64,000 nt of DNA from Nocardiopsis metallicus (GCF_014201115.1 NZ_JACHDO010000001.1:1922001-1986000), one strand, 5' to 3'; shown: positions 24,949-34,594, counted from the first letter of the stretch. Notes: generated by a model not told the origin, from the sequence alone. A program made the numbers and translations.

Positions 24949-25960
24949 CTCGGCCGCGGCCGCCCCAGGCCCCGGGGAAACACGGGAGACAGTGGCGGGA
25001 AGGGCCCCTGGGGCCTTGTCCGTGAGCCCGCGCGGCTGCGGCTCATGCCGCCCGGGGCCGAGCCGAGGGCACCGACCGCGCGAAGCCGACGGCCGAGCTC
25101 TCCGGCGAGGGGTCGGGGGTGTCACCGCCACCACGGGTCAAGGCCGGGCAGGCTGTGGAACTGAGCGACTGCCCGGCCGTTCCGTGTCTGTCAGGCGCAG
25201 TGTTCTCCGACGCGAAAAACCTTTTTGGCGATGGAGGAACCGCAGCGGGCGAGAAGTCCTGGGATTCACCCCGAATCGGCCTCCCCCATGAGGCCGGAAA
25301 GCGCTTCGGATGGCCCTCCAGAGCAGCTCACATGGAATTCAGCAGAGGCCTGAGCAGCCGCACTCCCGACATGCACGCCTTCTACCTTCCGGGAGATGCA
25401 TTTCTTCGTGACGAGGATATACCGAAGACGGATACGCCCTCGGAGGGCATCGCACATGCTGACACCGGAGATAGGCCTTCAACGTTTTCCTCAAGTCCAT
25501 GCGGTTCAACTAGACCTCATCCGAGAGACCTCTGGATAGACCTCCACACCTTCCCGAGAAGACTTAACCTCCCTGTTCACACCCCTTTCAGACCTCGCAA
25601 AACTTCACAAATCAGCATATTGCCGACAGCACGTCAAGTGCAGAGAAATACCAGGCCAGAGGCCTCACAGCGCTTCGACCTGCCTTCATCGGCCACCTCC
25701 GAAGCAGAGAGGCCTTTCGACCCTGGAAGTGACAGGGAGGAGCCCGTAGGAACCCCGCAAGCCAGACCCGGCGCCGAACCTGGCCCCAGGAGCAGCGAAT
25801 ACGCAGATCAGGACCGAAGAAGGACGCCCTTTTCCACCCCGTAAGTTAATGACGAGTAAAGGAAGACCCGAAAAATAACAGGCAAAGGTATGGACATGGA
25901 GATAACCCACATGCCACCCTTTGGAAGGCCGCTGACCAATTAAGCCGTGAGGGAGTTCGT
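24949..25960. other. 1-kb intergenic region upstream of ramC
   Basis: No credible gene is seen. A 241-codon open frame from 25119 has low-complexity, non-conserved composition and ends in a region that must hold the ramC promoter. From about 25200 the DNA is clearly less GC-rich than its neighbours. AGGCCT occurs at 25346, 25473, 25660 and 25710, three times as AGAGGCCT. It is probably a long regulatory region for the developmentally controlled ram operon. Confidence 0.55.
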
Positions 25961-28618
25961 ATGATCAAGGGGTACGGTGTGTTCTGCGACGCCGACCGCT
26001 ATTTCTACGACACGCCCCACCGCGTCTGGGCTGGTTCCGACACCTCAGGAACGGTCGGCGAACGCGACCAGGTCTTCACCAGGGCGGCGTGGCCGGCACC
26101 CGAGGGGTGGCAGAGGAACCGAGCCGGTGACTGGCTGGCGCTGCGTCCCGTCGAGCACCGGCTACCGGACCAGGGCTGGAAGATCCATGTCTCCGCCTGC
26201 CTGGACAACGCGGAATCGATCCTGGCCCGGGTCTGGGACTACTGCGTGGAACGGGCCGTCTCCTTCAAGTTCGTCCCCACCCGGTACCTGCTGCACAACC
26301 GGAACGCCAAGTACGCGGATCGCGGGGGCAGCGGGAAGTTCATCACCGTCTACCCGACCGACGACGAGTGCGCCTCGGTCGCCGCCGGTCTGGACGCACT
26401 CGTGGGCGGCGAACCCGGCCCGTACATCCTCAGCGACCTGCGCTGGAACGCGGGACCGGTCCACCTGCGCTACGGGAGCTTCACCCGGCGGCACTGCTAC
26501 GACGAGCACGGCGAGCCGGTACCCGCGCTGGAGAACGACGAGGGCGTGCTCGTGCCGGACCAGCGCGGCCCGGCCTTCCACGTGCCGGAGTGGGTGACCG
26601 TCCCCGACTTCCTCCGTCCGCACCTGGAGGCGCGCGAGGCCGTGGACGTCACAGGTCTGCCCTACGACATCGAGCGCGCCCTGCACTTCTCCAACGGCGG
26701 CGGTGTCTACGCCGGGCGGGACCGGCGCACAGGTGAGCCCGTGGTGCTGAAGGAAGCCCGGCCGCACGCCGGCCTGGCCGCCGACGGCGCCGACGCGGTA
26801 CACCGCCTGGAACAGGAGCGCAGCGCCCTGGAACGCCTTTCCGGACTGGCCTGCGCCCCCGAGGTCAAGGACTCCTTCACCCTGGGCGAGCACCACTTCC
26901 TGGTGATGGAGTTCATCCACGGCAAACCGTTGAACTCCTTCTTCGCCCATCGGCACCCCCTGGTCGAGGCCGACCCCGCACCGGAGGCGCTGAGGGAGTA
27001 CGGCCGGTGGGCGATGCGCCTGCACGGTCTGGTGGAGGAGGCCATCGAGGCGGTGCACGCGCGCGGCGTCGTCTACAACGATCTGCACCTGTTCAACATC
27101 ATGGTTTCCGAGGACGAGTCCTCGGTGGTACTGCTCGACTTCGAGGTCGCCCGGAGCGCGCACGAGGGCAGCCGACAGACGGTCGCCAACCCGGGTTTCG
27201 TCGCCCCGCGGGGGCACCGGGGCTTCGACGTGGACCTGTACGCACTGGCCTGCCTGCGCATCGCTCTCTTCCTACCCCTGACCAATGTGCTGGCGGTGGA
27301 CCGGGGCAAGGCCCGGCACCTGGCCGAGGAGGCCACGCGTGTCTTCCCCGAGGCCCGGGAGTTCCTGGAGACCGGTGTGAGGGAGATCCTGCGCGAGCCG
27401 GACGGCGCCGCTGGGGCGGGCACCTCCACCCGAAGGGTGCGCCCCGCGGCCAGCGACGCGCGCGCCCCCTTCCCGCCGGTCGAGCCGGGGGACTGGCCCC
27501 GCAGCCGGGACTCGATGGTCCGCGCCATCCTCGCATCGGCGACCCCCGACCGGGAGGACCGCTACTTTCCAGGCGACATCACCCAGTTCACGACGCCCGG
27601 CGGCGGGCTCTCCTTCGGCTACGGCGCGGCCGGGGTACTCTACGCCCTCGCTGAGAGCGGCGCCGCGCGATACCCCGAAGCCGAACAGTGGCTGGTGCGG
27701 CACAGCAAGGAGCCCGACTCGGGAGCCCCGCTGGGTTTCTTCGACGGCCTCTCGGGACTGTCCTGGACCCTGCACCGCCTCGGTCACGTGGATGCCTCCC
27801 TGGCTCTGGCCGAGCTGGTCATGGAGCAGCCGTGGGAGGGGCTGGGTCCGGGCCTGCACGGCGGGACGGCCGGAATCGGGCTGGCCCTGGACTCCCTGGG
27901 CACCGGAACCGGGGAGTCGGAGCTGCACTCGGGCGCGCTGCGCTGCGCGGAACTGGCCGCAGAGGGCTTTCTGGCGGCCGCGCCCGAGCGGCGCCGCGCC
28001 GGACTGCTGCACGGGGGCGCGGGCGTGGCCCTGCTCTGCCTGCGCCTGTACGAGCGGACCGGTGACACCGCACTGCTCGACCTGGCCGAGCGCGCCCTCC
28101 GGGCCGACCTCGACCGTTGCGTCACCAGCGCCTTCGGCACGCTCCAGGTGGACGAGGGGTGGCGGACCATGCCCTACCTGGGTGAGGGCAGCGCCGGTGT
28201 GGGGATCGTGCTCGACGACTACCTGGAGCACCGTTCCGACGAGGTGTTCGAGCGGGCCCGCCCGGGGATCGTCGGAGCCGCGCGGTCCGGCTTCTACGCC
28301 CAGCCCGGCCTCTTCCGCGGTCTGGCGGGAATGATCCTGTATTTGAGCCGGACGACGGCTCCCGGGCCCGGCACCGAGCCGGCACAGGTGCGTCGCCAGA
28401 TCGACGCGCTGACCCGGTACGCCATGCGCTACCAGGGCCACCTGGCCTTCCCCGGAGAGCAGCTGATGCGGCTCTCCATGGACCTCTCCACGGGCACCGC
28501 GGGCTGTCTGCTGGCACTCGCCGCAGCGCAGAGTGAACAGCCTGCCCGGCTGCCCTTCCTCCCTCCGCTGCGGCGGACCCAGAACCGGCCACTGCCATGG
28601 TCCGGAACAAATGAATAA
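25961..28618 (+). CDS. ramC: Class III lanthipeptide synthetase RamC-like (LanKC)
   Basis: 885 residues in three parts. The N-terminal lyase domain is residues 1 to about 220. A Ser/Thr-kinase-like domain covers about 230-480, with catalytic loop VVYNDLHLFNIM near 370 and LLDFEVA after it. A LanC-like cyclase domain covers about 540-880 and has GLHGG and LLHGGAGVALL but none of the zinc-ligand Cys/His motifs, as in class III enzymes. It phosphorylates and eliminates Ser residues of RamS and forms (labionin/)lanthionine rings. The ATG at 25961 follows GAGGGAG. It is the first gene of a ramC-S-A-B operon. Confidence 0.93.
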   Translation: MIKGYGVFCDADRYFYDTPHRVWAGSDTSGTVGERDQVFTRAAWPAPEGWQRNRAGDWLALRPVEHRLPDQGWKIHVSACLDNAESILARVWDYCVERAVSFKFVPTRYLLHNRNAKYADRGGSGKFITVYPTDDECASVAAGLDALVGGEPGPYILSDLRWNAGPVHLRYGSFTRRHCYDEHGEPVPALENDEGVLVPDQRGPAFHVPEWVTVPDFLRPHLEAREAVDVTGLPYDIERALHFSNGGGVYAGRDRRTGEPVVLKEARPHAGLAADGADAVHRLEQERSALERLSGLACAPEVKDSFTLGEHHFLVMEFIHGKPLNSFFAHRHPLVEADPAPEALREYGRWAMRLHGLVEEAIEAVHARGVVYNDLHLFNIMVSEDESSVVLLDFEVARSAHEGSRQTVANPGFVAPRGHRGFDVDLYALACLRIALFLPLTNVLAVDRGKARHLAEEATRVFPEAREFLETGVREILREPDGAAGAGTSTRRVRPAASDARAPFPPVEPGDWPRSRDSMVRAILASATPDREDRYFPGDITQFTTPGGGLSFGYGAAGVLYALAESGAARYPEAEQWLVRHSKEPDSGAPLGFFDGLSGLSWTLHRLGHVDASLALAELVMEQPWEGLGPGLHGGTAGIGLALDSLGTGTGESELHSGALRCAELAAEGFLAAAPERRRAGLLHGGAGVALLCLRLYERTGDTALLDLAERALRADLDRCVTSAFGTLQVDEGWRTMPYLGEGSAGVGIVLDDYLEHRSDEVFERARPGIVGAARSGFYAQPGLFRGLAGMILYLSRTTAPGPGTEPAQVRRQIDALTRYAMRYQGHLAFPGEQLMRLSMDLSTGTAGCLLALAAAQSEQPARLPFLPPLRRTQNRPLPWSGTNE

Positions 28619-28653
28619 CGGAGAAGCGAATTCCGATCGAAAGGATAACAGCT

Positions 28654-28779
28654 ATGACCCTGCTCGACCTGCAGTCCATGGAGACCGCCAAGAACGAGGC
28701 GCACGGCGGATCCGGCGGCACCAGCACCGCCAGCCTGCTCCTGTGCGGCGACAGCAGCCTGAGCGTCACCACCTGCTAG
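28654..28779 (+). CDS. ramS: SapB-type lanthipeptide precursor RamS-like
   Basis: 41 residues. The leader contains LLDLQSME, the class III LLxLQ-type recognition motif. The core is TASLLLCGDSSLSVTTC, which matches Streptomyces RamS apart from conservative changes (Val for Ile, and no final Asn). In SapB, two rings form from Ser to Cys over SLLLC and SSLSxTTC, and two Ser stay dehydrated. The product is an amphiphilic surfactant peptide that lets aerial hyphae leave the aqueous surface. AAAGGA precedes the ATG; a perfect hairpin follows the stop. Confidence 0.95.
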   Translation: MTLLDLQSMETAKNEAHGGSGGTSTASLLLCGDSSLSVTTC

Positions 28780-28812
28780 GGAGCCCGCCGCGGACGAACG
28801 CGGCGTGAGCGA

Positions 28813-28842
28813 GCCGTGGGGGCGGGATCCCGCCCCCACGGC
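28813..28842. terminator. Perfect 30-bp palindrome between ramS and ramA
   Basis: GCCGTGGGGGCGGGA is followed immediately by its exact complement, giving a 15-bp stem without loop bases. It lies 33 bp after the ramS stop and 92 bp before ramA. It probably acts as a partial terminator or stabiliser that makes ramS mRNA more abundant than ramAB. Confidence 0.7.
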
Positions 28843-28934
28843 CCCGGGTCCGGTGAGCACGGACCCTGCTGCGGCCCGGCGGTGCCCACGGGCGCCGCCG
28901 GGCTTCACCACGAGCCATGCAGGAAGGCGACCGG

Positions 28935-30692
28935 ATGGTGTCCACCCGCCCCCGTGACGGCAAGGCAGACCCCCGTGCCGTACGCTCCGCGGACGCCCTG
29001 CTCGTCCGGGTGACCAGGGCGAGCGCCGGACGCACCGCGGCTATCCTGCTGTGCGCCGCCGCGGCGGCGGCTGCCTCGCTGGCCCTGCCCGCCGTGCTCG
29101 GCCTCACCCTCGACCTGCTCCTGGAAGGCCGTCCGGGCGCCGGACGCGCGTTGGCGGCGACGGTGGCCCTGACCGCGGCCGAGGTCGCCCTGGGCGCGAC
29201 CGTCGCCCTGCTGGCGGGAACGGTCGGCGCACGATCGACCGCCTGGCTGCGGCTGCGTGCGATCCGACGGCTGTTGGCAGCCCCGCCCAGGAGCGTGAGC
29301 CGGTTCTCCCCCGGCGACGTGGCTACCCGGCTCTCGGTGCACGCCACCGAGGCAGGTGCGGCCCCGGCCGCCGCGGCCCAGGTCATCACGGCGGTCCTCG
29401 CCCCCGCCGGAGCCCTGGTCGCGCTGTTCGTGATCGACCCGTGGATCGGCTTGGCCTTCCTCCTGGGACTGCCCGCCCTGGGCCTGCTGCTGCGGTCCTT
29501 CGCCCGCGACTCCTCCGACACCGTCTCCCGGTACCAGCGGGTGCAGTCCCTGCTCGCGACGCGGCTCACGGACGCCTTGGGCGGTGCCCGCGCCATCGCC
29601 GCCGCCGGGACAGCGGACGAGGAACGCGCACGCGTCCTGCGCCCCCTGGGTGAGCTCGGCACCGAGGGGCGGCGCATGTGGTCGGTGCACGGCTCCGCGA
29701 TGGCGCGCAGCGGAGTGCTCATGCCCCTGCTCATCACGGCCGTGCTCGCGGTGGGCGGGTTCGGCCTCGCGGAGGGGAGGATCAGCGTCGGTGACCTGCT
29801 GGCGGTGTCCCGCTACGCCGCACTGGCCGCGGGGCTGGGGGCGGTGGCCGGTCCGCTCGGAGCGCTGATCCGCGGCCGCACGGCCGCGCGCCGCGTGAAC
29901 GAGCTCGTCACCGTCCCCCCGCTGACCCACGGGCGGAGGGAGCTGCCCCTCGGCGGTACCGGGACCTTGGAACTGCGCGGTGTCGGAGTGGCACTCGACG
30001 GCGTGTGGGTACTGCGCGGGGTGGACCTGTGCGTGCCCGGAGGCCAGACGGTGGCCGTCGTGGGGCGTTCCGGCTCCGGCAAGTCGACGCTGGGCGCCGT
30101 CGCGGGACGGCTCACCGCCCCCGACGAGGGCGAGGTCCGCCTGGACGGCGTGCCCCTGGAAGCGGTGGCCGCCGATGTACTCCGCCGGGAGGTCGGGTAC
30201 GCGTTCGAGCGGCCCTCCCTCCGGGGCGCCACCGTCGCGGACGCGATCGCCTCGGGGGTCCAGACCCCGTCGGCCGAGCGCGTACGGGCGGCCGCCCGAG
30301 CGGCCGGAGCCGACGACTTCGTCAGAGCGCTCCCCCGGGGGTACGCCACCGCGTTGGAGGAGGCTCCGCTCTCGGGCGGGGAACTGCAACGGTTGGGACT
30401 GGCCCGGGCTTTCGCCCACGCCGGACGGCTGATGATCCTGGACGACGCCACCTCAAGCCTGGACACGGCGACCGAACGGCAGGTGGACCGGGCTCTGGCG
30501 CGTGAGGTCCGCCCGGGTACCCGAATCGTCATGGCGCACCGGCTCTCCACCGCGGCGCGCGCGGACCAGGTGGTGTGGTTGGAGGGCGGCCGTGTCCGAG
30601 CCGTGCGCACGCACGCCGAACTGTGGCGCGACCCCGAGTACCGAGCGGTCTTCGACTGCGGCGACGCACGCGGCGAGCGGGTGGACCGGTGA
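28935..30692 (+). CDS. ramA: RamA-like ABC transporter (membrane/ATPase fusion)
   Basis: 585 residues: about six N-terminal helices and an ATPase with Walker A GRSGSGKST, signature LSGGELQRLGLARA and Walker B LMILDDATSSLD (Asp in place of the usual Glu, a deviant site). I use the ATG at 28935, with AGGAAGG upstream, rather than 28917. It overlaps ramB by 4 bp. With RamB it forms the heterodimeric exporter of the SapB-like peptide. Confidence 0.88.
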   Translation: MVSTRPRDGKADPRAVRSADALLVRVTRASAGRTAAILLCAAAAAAASLALPAVLGLTLDLLLEGRPGAGRALAATVALTAAEVALGATVALLAGTVGARSTAWLRLRAIRRLLAAPPRSVSRFSPGDVATRLSVHATEAGAAPAAAAQVITAVLAPAGALVALFVIDPWIGLAFLLGLPALGLLLRSFARDSSDTVSRYQRVQSLLATRLTDALGGARAIAAAGTADEERARVLRPLGELGTEGRRMWSVHGSAMARSGVLMPLLITAVLAVGGFGLAEGRISVGDLLAVSRYAALAAGLGAVAGPLGALIRGRTAARRVNELVTVPPLTHGRRELPLGGTGTLELRGVGVALDGVWVLRGVDLCVPGGQTVAVVGRSGSGKSTLGAVAGRLTAPDEGEVRLDGVPLEAVAADVLRREVGYAFERPSLRGATVADAIASGVQTPSAERVRAAARAAGADDFVRALPRGYATALEEAPLSGGELQRLGLARAFAHAGRLMILDDATSSLDTATERQVDRALAREVRPGTRIVMAHRLSTAARADQVVWLEGGRVRAVRTHAELWRDPEYRAVFDCGDARGERVDR

Positions 30693-32551
30693 GGCCCGCA
30701 GCGGTGGCGGAGCAGGCCGGAGCGGCGCGGACAGCCGGGGCGGCCAGCCAGCCCTCACCCCGGCCCGCCCACCACCGGGGCGCGCTGCGCCGGCTGATGC
30801 CGCACGCCTGGCCCTTCCTGTGGCGCCACAGGCGGGTCCTGCTGCGCCTGGGCGCCTGGTCGTTGCTGGAGTCAGCACAGACCTTCCTCGTCGGGATCTG
30901 TCTGGCGCGCGCCCTGGACCAGGGGTTTCTGGCGGGGCAGCCCACCGTCGGCCTGGGGTGGCTGGCCGTCGCCGCAGTCTCGATCCTGCTGGCCGGACCC
31001 GTACTGCGCGGTGTGTTCGGTCAGCTCTCCGGACTGGTGGAACCGCTGCGGGACGGGCTGGTGCGGCGCGCGGTCCGCCAGGCGCTGAACCGGGCCGTGG
31101 CCGATCCGGCACGGGCGTCGGGTGCCCGGCGCGCCGCGGTCTCGCGGCTCACCCAGCAGACGGAGATCGCGCGGGACAGCTTCGCCGGCCTGGTCCTGAC
31201 GGTTCGGTCCTTCCTGTTCATCGCGGCGGGGGCGCTGGTGGGGATGTTCGCCCTGGCCCCCGAACTGCTGCTGGTCGTGCTACCCCCCATGCTGCTCGGG
31301 CTGGTGCTCTTCCTACTGACCCTGGCCCCCATGGCCGCGGCGCAACGCCGGTTCCTGGACGCCGACGAGGCGTTCACCGACCGTGCCGGAGGCCTGCCGG
31401 GCCAACTGCGCGACCTGGTGGCCTGCGGGGTCACCGACACGGCGGGCGAGGAGACCGGAGCCCTGGTCGAGGAAGCAGCCGCGTCGGCGCGGTCCCTGGC
31501 CCGGTGGACGGCCGTGCGGACCCTGACGCTCGGCGTCGCCGGTCACCTCCCCGTGCTCATGCTGCTAGCCGCAACGCCGTGGCTCCTGCGGCAGGGCGTC
31601 ACCACGGGCGCGATCATGGGAGCCCTTGCCTATCTCGTACAGTCCCTGCTGCCGGCGCTCCGGGCGATGATGACCGCCGTGGGCGCCGCGGGCAGCCGTC
31701 TCGTGGTGGTCCTGGACCGTTTCGTGGCCGTGGATGCGGACGGCGCGGACACCGCGGGCGGGGGAACCCGCCGGACGGCGGAGCCGGGTGCGCGGCGGGC
31801 GTTCTCCTTCCCGGACACCGGACCGGGGCCGGTGCCGGCGGTGTGGTGCCGTGGTGTGCGGGTGTCCTACGGGGCGGGCACACGCCCCCTGGTGGAGGGT
31901 TTCTCGCTCTCGGTCGGGGCTGGGGAGCGCATCGCGGTCGTCGGCCCGAGCGGGATCGGCAAGTCCACGCTGGCGCACGTGCTGTCCGGCCTGCACGCCC
32001 CGGACGAGGGAACCGTACGTCTGGCGGGACAGCCGGTCTCCGGGCGCTCCCCACGGGAACTGGCCCGGATGCGGGTGCTCCTCCCCCAGGAGGGCTACGT
32101 CTTCGCTGGTTCGGTCAGGGAGAACCTCGCCCAGCTGGAGCCCGGTGCCGGGGACGAGCGCATCGTCCGGGCGGTGGCGGCGCTGCGCATGGAAGCGCTG
32201 GTGGACCGCCTCGGCGGCCTGGACGCCGACGTGGATCCCGCGAGCCTCTCGGCCGGGGAGCGGCAGGCGCTCTGCCTGGGCCGGGCCTACGTGTCCCCGG
32301 CGCCGCTGCTCATCCTGGACGAGTCGACCTGCCACCTGGACCCGGCCGCCGAGGCGCACGCGGAGGACGCGTTGGCGGGCCGGCCGGACACGACACTGCT
32401 CGTCATCGCGCACCGGCTGTCGTCGGCGCTGCGGGCCGACCGGATCCTCGTCCTGGACGGCGCGGGTACGGCCTTGGGCACGCACGAGTCCCTGCTACGC
32501 GACTCCCCGCTCTACCGGGACCTGGCGGGGCACTGGAACGCGTCCGGCTGA
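30689..32551 (+). CDS. ramB: RamB-like ABC transporter (membrane/ATPase fusion)
   Basis: 620 residues. The ATPase half has Walker A GPSGIGKST, signature LSAGERQALCLGRA and Walker B LLILDESTCHLD (canonical Glu present). The RamA/RamB pair therefore has one degenerate and one intact Walker B, common in heterodimeric exporters. The GTG at 30689 overlaps the ramA stop (GTGA). No ramR-like response regulator follows; the LuxR protein at 35585 is of a different, larger type. Confidence 0.88.
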   Translation: MRPAAVAEQAGAARTAGAASQPSPRPAHHRGALRRLMPHAWPFLWRHRRVLLRLGAWSLLESAQTFLVGICLARALDQGFLAGQPTVGLGWLAVAAVSILLAGPVLRGVFGQLSGLVEPLRDGLVRRAVRQALNRAVADPARASGARRAAVSRLTQQTEIARDSFAGLVLTVRSFLFIAAGALVGMFALAPELLLVVLPPMLLGLVLFLLTLAPMAAAQRRFLDADEAFTDRAGGLPGQLRDLVACGVTDTAGEETGALVEEAAASARSLARWTAVRTLTLGVAGHLPVLMLLAATPWLLRQGVTTGAIMGALAYLVQSLLPALRAMMTAVGAAGSRLVVVLDRFVAVDADGADTAGGGTRRTAEPGARRAFSFPDTGPGPVPAVWCRGVRVSYGAGTRPLVEGFSLSVGAGERIAVVGPSGIGKSTLAHVLSGLHAPDEGTVRLAGQPVSGRSPRELARMRVLLPQEGYVFAGSVRENLAQLEPGAGDERIVRAVAALRMEALVDRLGGLDADVDPASLSAGERQALCLGRAYVSPAPLLILDESTCHLDPAAEAHAEDALAGRPDTTLLVIAHRLSSALRADRILVLDGAGTALGTHESLLRDSPLYRDLAGHWNASG

Positions 32552-32949
32552 GCACGCCGGGCCCCGTGTGCGGGGCAGGGCTCCTCCACCCCCGCCCGCG
32601 GTCCGGGGCCGCGCCGACGGTTCGCGGTCGCAGGGGTGCGCGCCCCTCCGTGCGGCCGGGAACCGCGGTCCAGGGTTTCGCGGAACGCTGCCCGTTGACT
32701 GCGGCTGCACGCGGCCCTCCGTGTGGACCAGGCGCGGACCCGGGCCAAACCGTGCTCCCGCGTTCCCCCGGGGCCTGGGCGGGTCACCGCCCCGCCCAGG
32801 GTTGGGAGGGGCACGGAGCTGACCGGCGGTGGCGGTGTGGTGGACCCGACCGGTGCGGCGCTGGCTGGCGCGGTCGCTGGTACCGCTGTCCGGAGTGAGG
32901 AGTAAGAGGAATAACCGGAGTCCCTCCGGGGACCATGACGGTTGCGCAG
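32552..32949. other. Intergenic region after ramB with a repeat-like fragment
   Basis: No convincing gene is seen. At 32823-32890 the plus strand reads GGGGVVDPTGAALAGAVAGTA; a close relative (GGVVDLTGAALVGAVLVGAALL) lies at 37350-37420. Both look like pieces of a pentapeptide-repeat-like or repeated sequence without start or domain context. Confidence 0.35.
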
Positions 32950-32968
32950 CCCCCCCCCCCCCCCCCCC
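32950..32968 (+). repeat. Poly-C tract of 19 bases
   Basis: An uninterrupted run of 19 C lies between an ATG at 32935 and the GTG at 32986 of the DUF2207-like gene. If translation starts at the ATG, the tract encodes prolines and any length change would shift the frame. It is also a site where sequencing errors are likely. Confidence 0.85.
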
Positions 32969-32985
32969 GAGAGAGCGAGATCCCC

Positions 32986-34242
32986 GTGGCCAACAGGTCC
33001 CGTTCCGCCAAGCGTCGGAAGAGGCGGGACAAGATCCGTGCCGCCAAACGCCGACACGAACGCGCCCACGCGCTCAGAGCCATCGAGCACAAACCGCAAC
33101 ACGACGCCCCGCTCCAGACCACCGAAGACGAGCAGGAGCACCCCAGACCCCCCGTCACGGCCCTACTCGTGGGAAGCGCCTCACTGTTGATCCTGCTCGC
33201 CCTCGGCCTCCACCTCCTCCTCGACCGGGAAGCCGAACCGTATCCCGGATGGCGCATCACAGGATTCGATACCCAGGTCACCGTGCACGCCTCAGGATCA
33301 GTCGACACGATCGAGACCATCACCTACGACTTCGGTAGCCACCCCTCCCACGGCCTGACCCGAGAACTACCCGAGACCGGCTGGATCGACGGCTACGGCT
33401 GGCGCGACTTCGGCCTCACCAGCATCCGGGGAGAGGGACCCGACGGCCTGCCGGTGGAGATCAGCCCCCACCACCGAGAGGGCCGCGGAGAGAGCACGAC
33501 CGTCGTGCGCATCGGCGACTTCGAAGCCGGTCCGGCTCTCACCGGTGAACACGTCTTCGAGATCGCCTACACCTACGAACGCCTCACCACCCTGGGCAGT
33601 GACGGCGCGCCGAACTACTACGCCGACATCATCGGCACAGGCTGGAGGGTTCCCATCGAGTCGGTCGACGTGGCGTTCCACCTGCCCGACCTCGCCCACC
33701 CCGACGGTTCGCCCGAAGAGGGGCGAGCCGGGCAGGGGAGCGGGACGGGAGAGCCGCACACCGAGATCGACGCTGCCTGCTACGCGGGGTACACCGGCGA
33801 GCGCGGCGACTGCGCGGACTTGGTGTGGGCGGAACCGGATCCGGTCGGGCCGCTGTTGACCGCAGGACACGAATGGCTCTCGCCCGGACAGGCCGTGAGC
33901 GTGCGACTGTCCCTTCCCCCGGCCGTCTACTCCGCTGATCGCACCGGTGAGGGCGAGGGCGCTGCCCGACCCGATCCGCCTGACCCCGCGGTCTCTTTCG
34001 CAGCTGTCGGTGTCTTGGCCCTCGTCTGTGTGGGTGGGCTGATGTTCAGCATGGTCCACCTGGTCGGGCACTACTTCCCGCCCAGGCCCGGGTCCGCCAC
34101 CGGCCCCGGAGCGGTCGGAGGCGGTGGCGGCATGGGCGGAGGAGGAGGCGGGGGTGGCGGAGGTGGTGGGGGTGGCGGAGGTGGTGGGGGTGGCGGAGGA
34201 GGCGGTGCCGGAGGAGGAGGTGGAGGCGGCGGCGGAGGCTGA
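32986..34242 (+). CDS. DUF2207-like membrane protein with poly-glycine tail
   Basis: About 418 residues. A very basic N-terminus (RSRSAKRRKRRDKIRAAKRR) is followed by one membrane helix (LLVGSASLLILLALGLHLLL) and an extracytoplasmic DUF2207-type domain (WRITGFDTQVTVHASGSVD, then VETITYDF-like strands). A second helix (FAAVGVLALVCVGGLMFSMV) leads to a C-terminal tail of nearly pure Gly. Gly-rich endings are usual for the family, whose function is unknown. I start at the GTG at 32986 to leave out the 19-C tract; an in-frame ATG lies at 32935. Part of the gene (33002-33437) is duplicated at 40633-41025. Confidence 0.75.
   Translation: MANRSRSAKRRKRRDKIRAAKRRHERAHALRAIEHKPQHDAPLQTTEDEQEHPRPPVTALLVGSASLLILLALGLHLLLDREAEPYPGWRITGFDTQVTVHASGSVDTIETITYDFGSHPSHGLTRELPETGWIDGYGWRDFGLTSIRGEGPDGLPVEISPHHREGRGESTTVVRIGDFEAGPALTGEHVFEIAYTYERLTTLGSDGAPNYYADIIGTGWRVPIESVDVAFHLPDLAHPDGSPEEGRAGQGSGTGEPHTEIDAACYAGYTGERGDCADLVWAEPDPVGPLLTAGHEWLSPGQAVSVRLSLPPAVYSADRTGEGEGAARPDPPDPAVSFAAVGVLALVCVGGLMFSMVHLVGHYFPPRPGSATGPGAVGGGGGMGGGGGGGGGGGGGGGGGGGGGGGGAGGGGGGGGGG
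33002..33437 (+). repeat. Segmental duplication, source copy in the DUF2207-like gene
   Basis: 436 bp from the basic N-terminal region through the start of the DUF2207 domain recur almost base for base at 40633-41025, same orientation, 7.6 kb away. The distant copy lacks 43 bp. This copy is inside an intact gene and is probably the donor. Confidence 0.9.
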
Positions 34243-34594
34243 GATCGGGCCGTCCGGGGGACCTCACCGCGAGCACCCCGCCCCGAGCTGTTCCACCGGC
34301 CAGAGCCGGGCTCCGTCGAATGAAGTCGACCCGGGGTGCGCCCCGCGCTGCCCCAGCCGGCCCAGAGCCGCACCCCTCCCGAGGATTTCGCCGCGATGGT
34401 GGCCCCTGCGCCGACCCCGAGCCGCGTACGCGTTACCGAGCCGGTTCGGACTCCCGGTTGGTGAACGCGATGCCCCAGGTGCTGCCAGGCCCTCTGCTCG
34501 ACCGCTGCTCCGCGGGAACCGTCTCAGCTTGACGGGCCCCGGGGAGGAGGGTCCAAGCAGCGGCCCTCCTCCCCTCGCGGTTTCGGCGGCGCGC
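34243..34594. other. Intergenic region without a visible gene
   Basis: Between the DUF2207-like stop and the stop of the convergent methyltransferase. Open frames here have no conserved blocks or ribosome-binding sites. I see no clear hairpin or operator. Confidence 0.4.

Noticed and set aside
25119-25844. A 241-codon open frame between the RiPP exporter and ramC
   Set aside because: No conserved block, Pro/Ser/Arg-rich composition, lower GC without codon-position bias, and it occupies the region expected to hold the ramC promoter.
30502-32898. A 798-codon open frame overlapping ramB
   Set aside because: Arg/Gly/Ala-rich shifted-frame shadow; the ramB frame carries Walker A, signature and Walker B motifs.
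34100-34373. Proline-rich minus-strand open frame
   Set aside because: It is the complement of the poly-glycine tail of the DUF2207-like gene.
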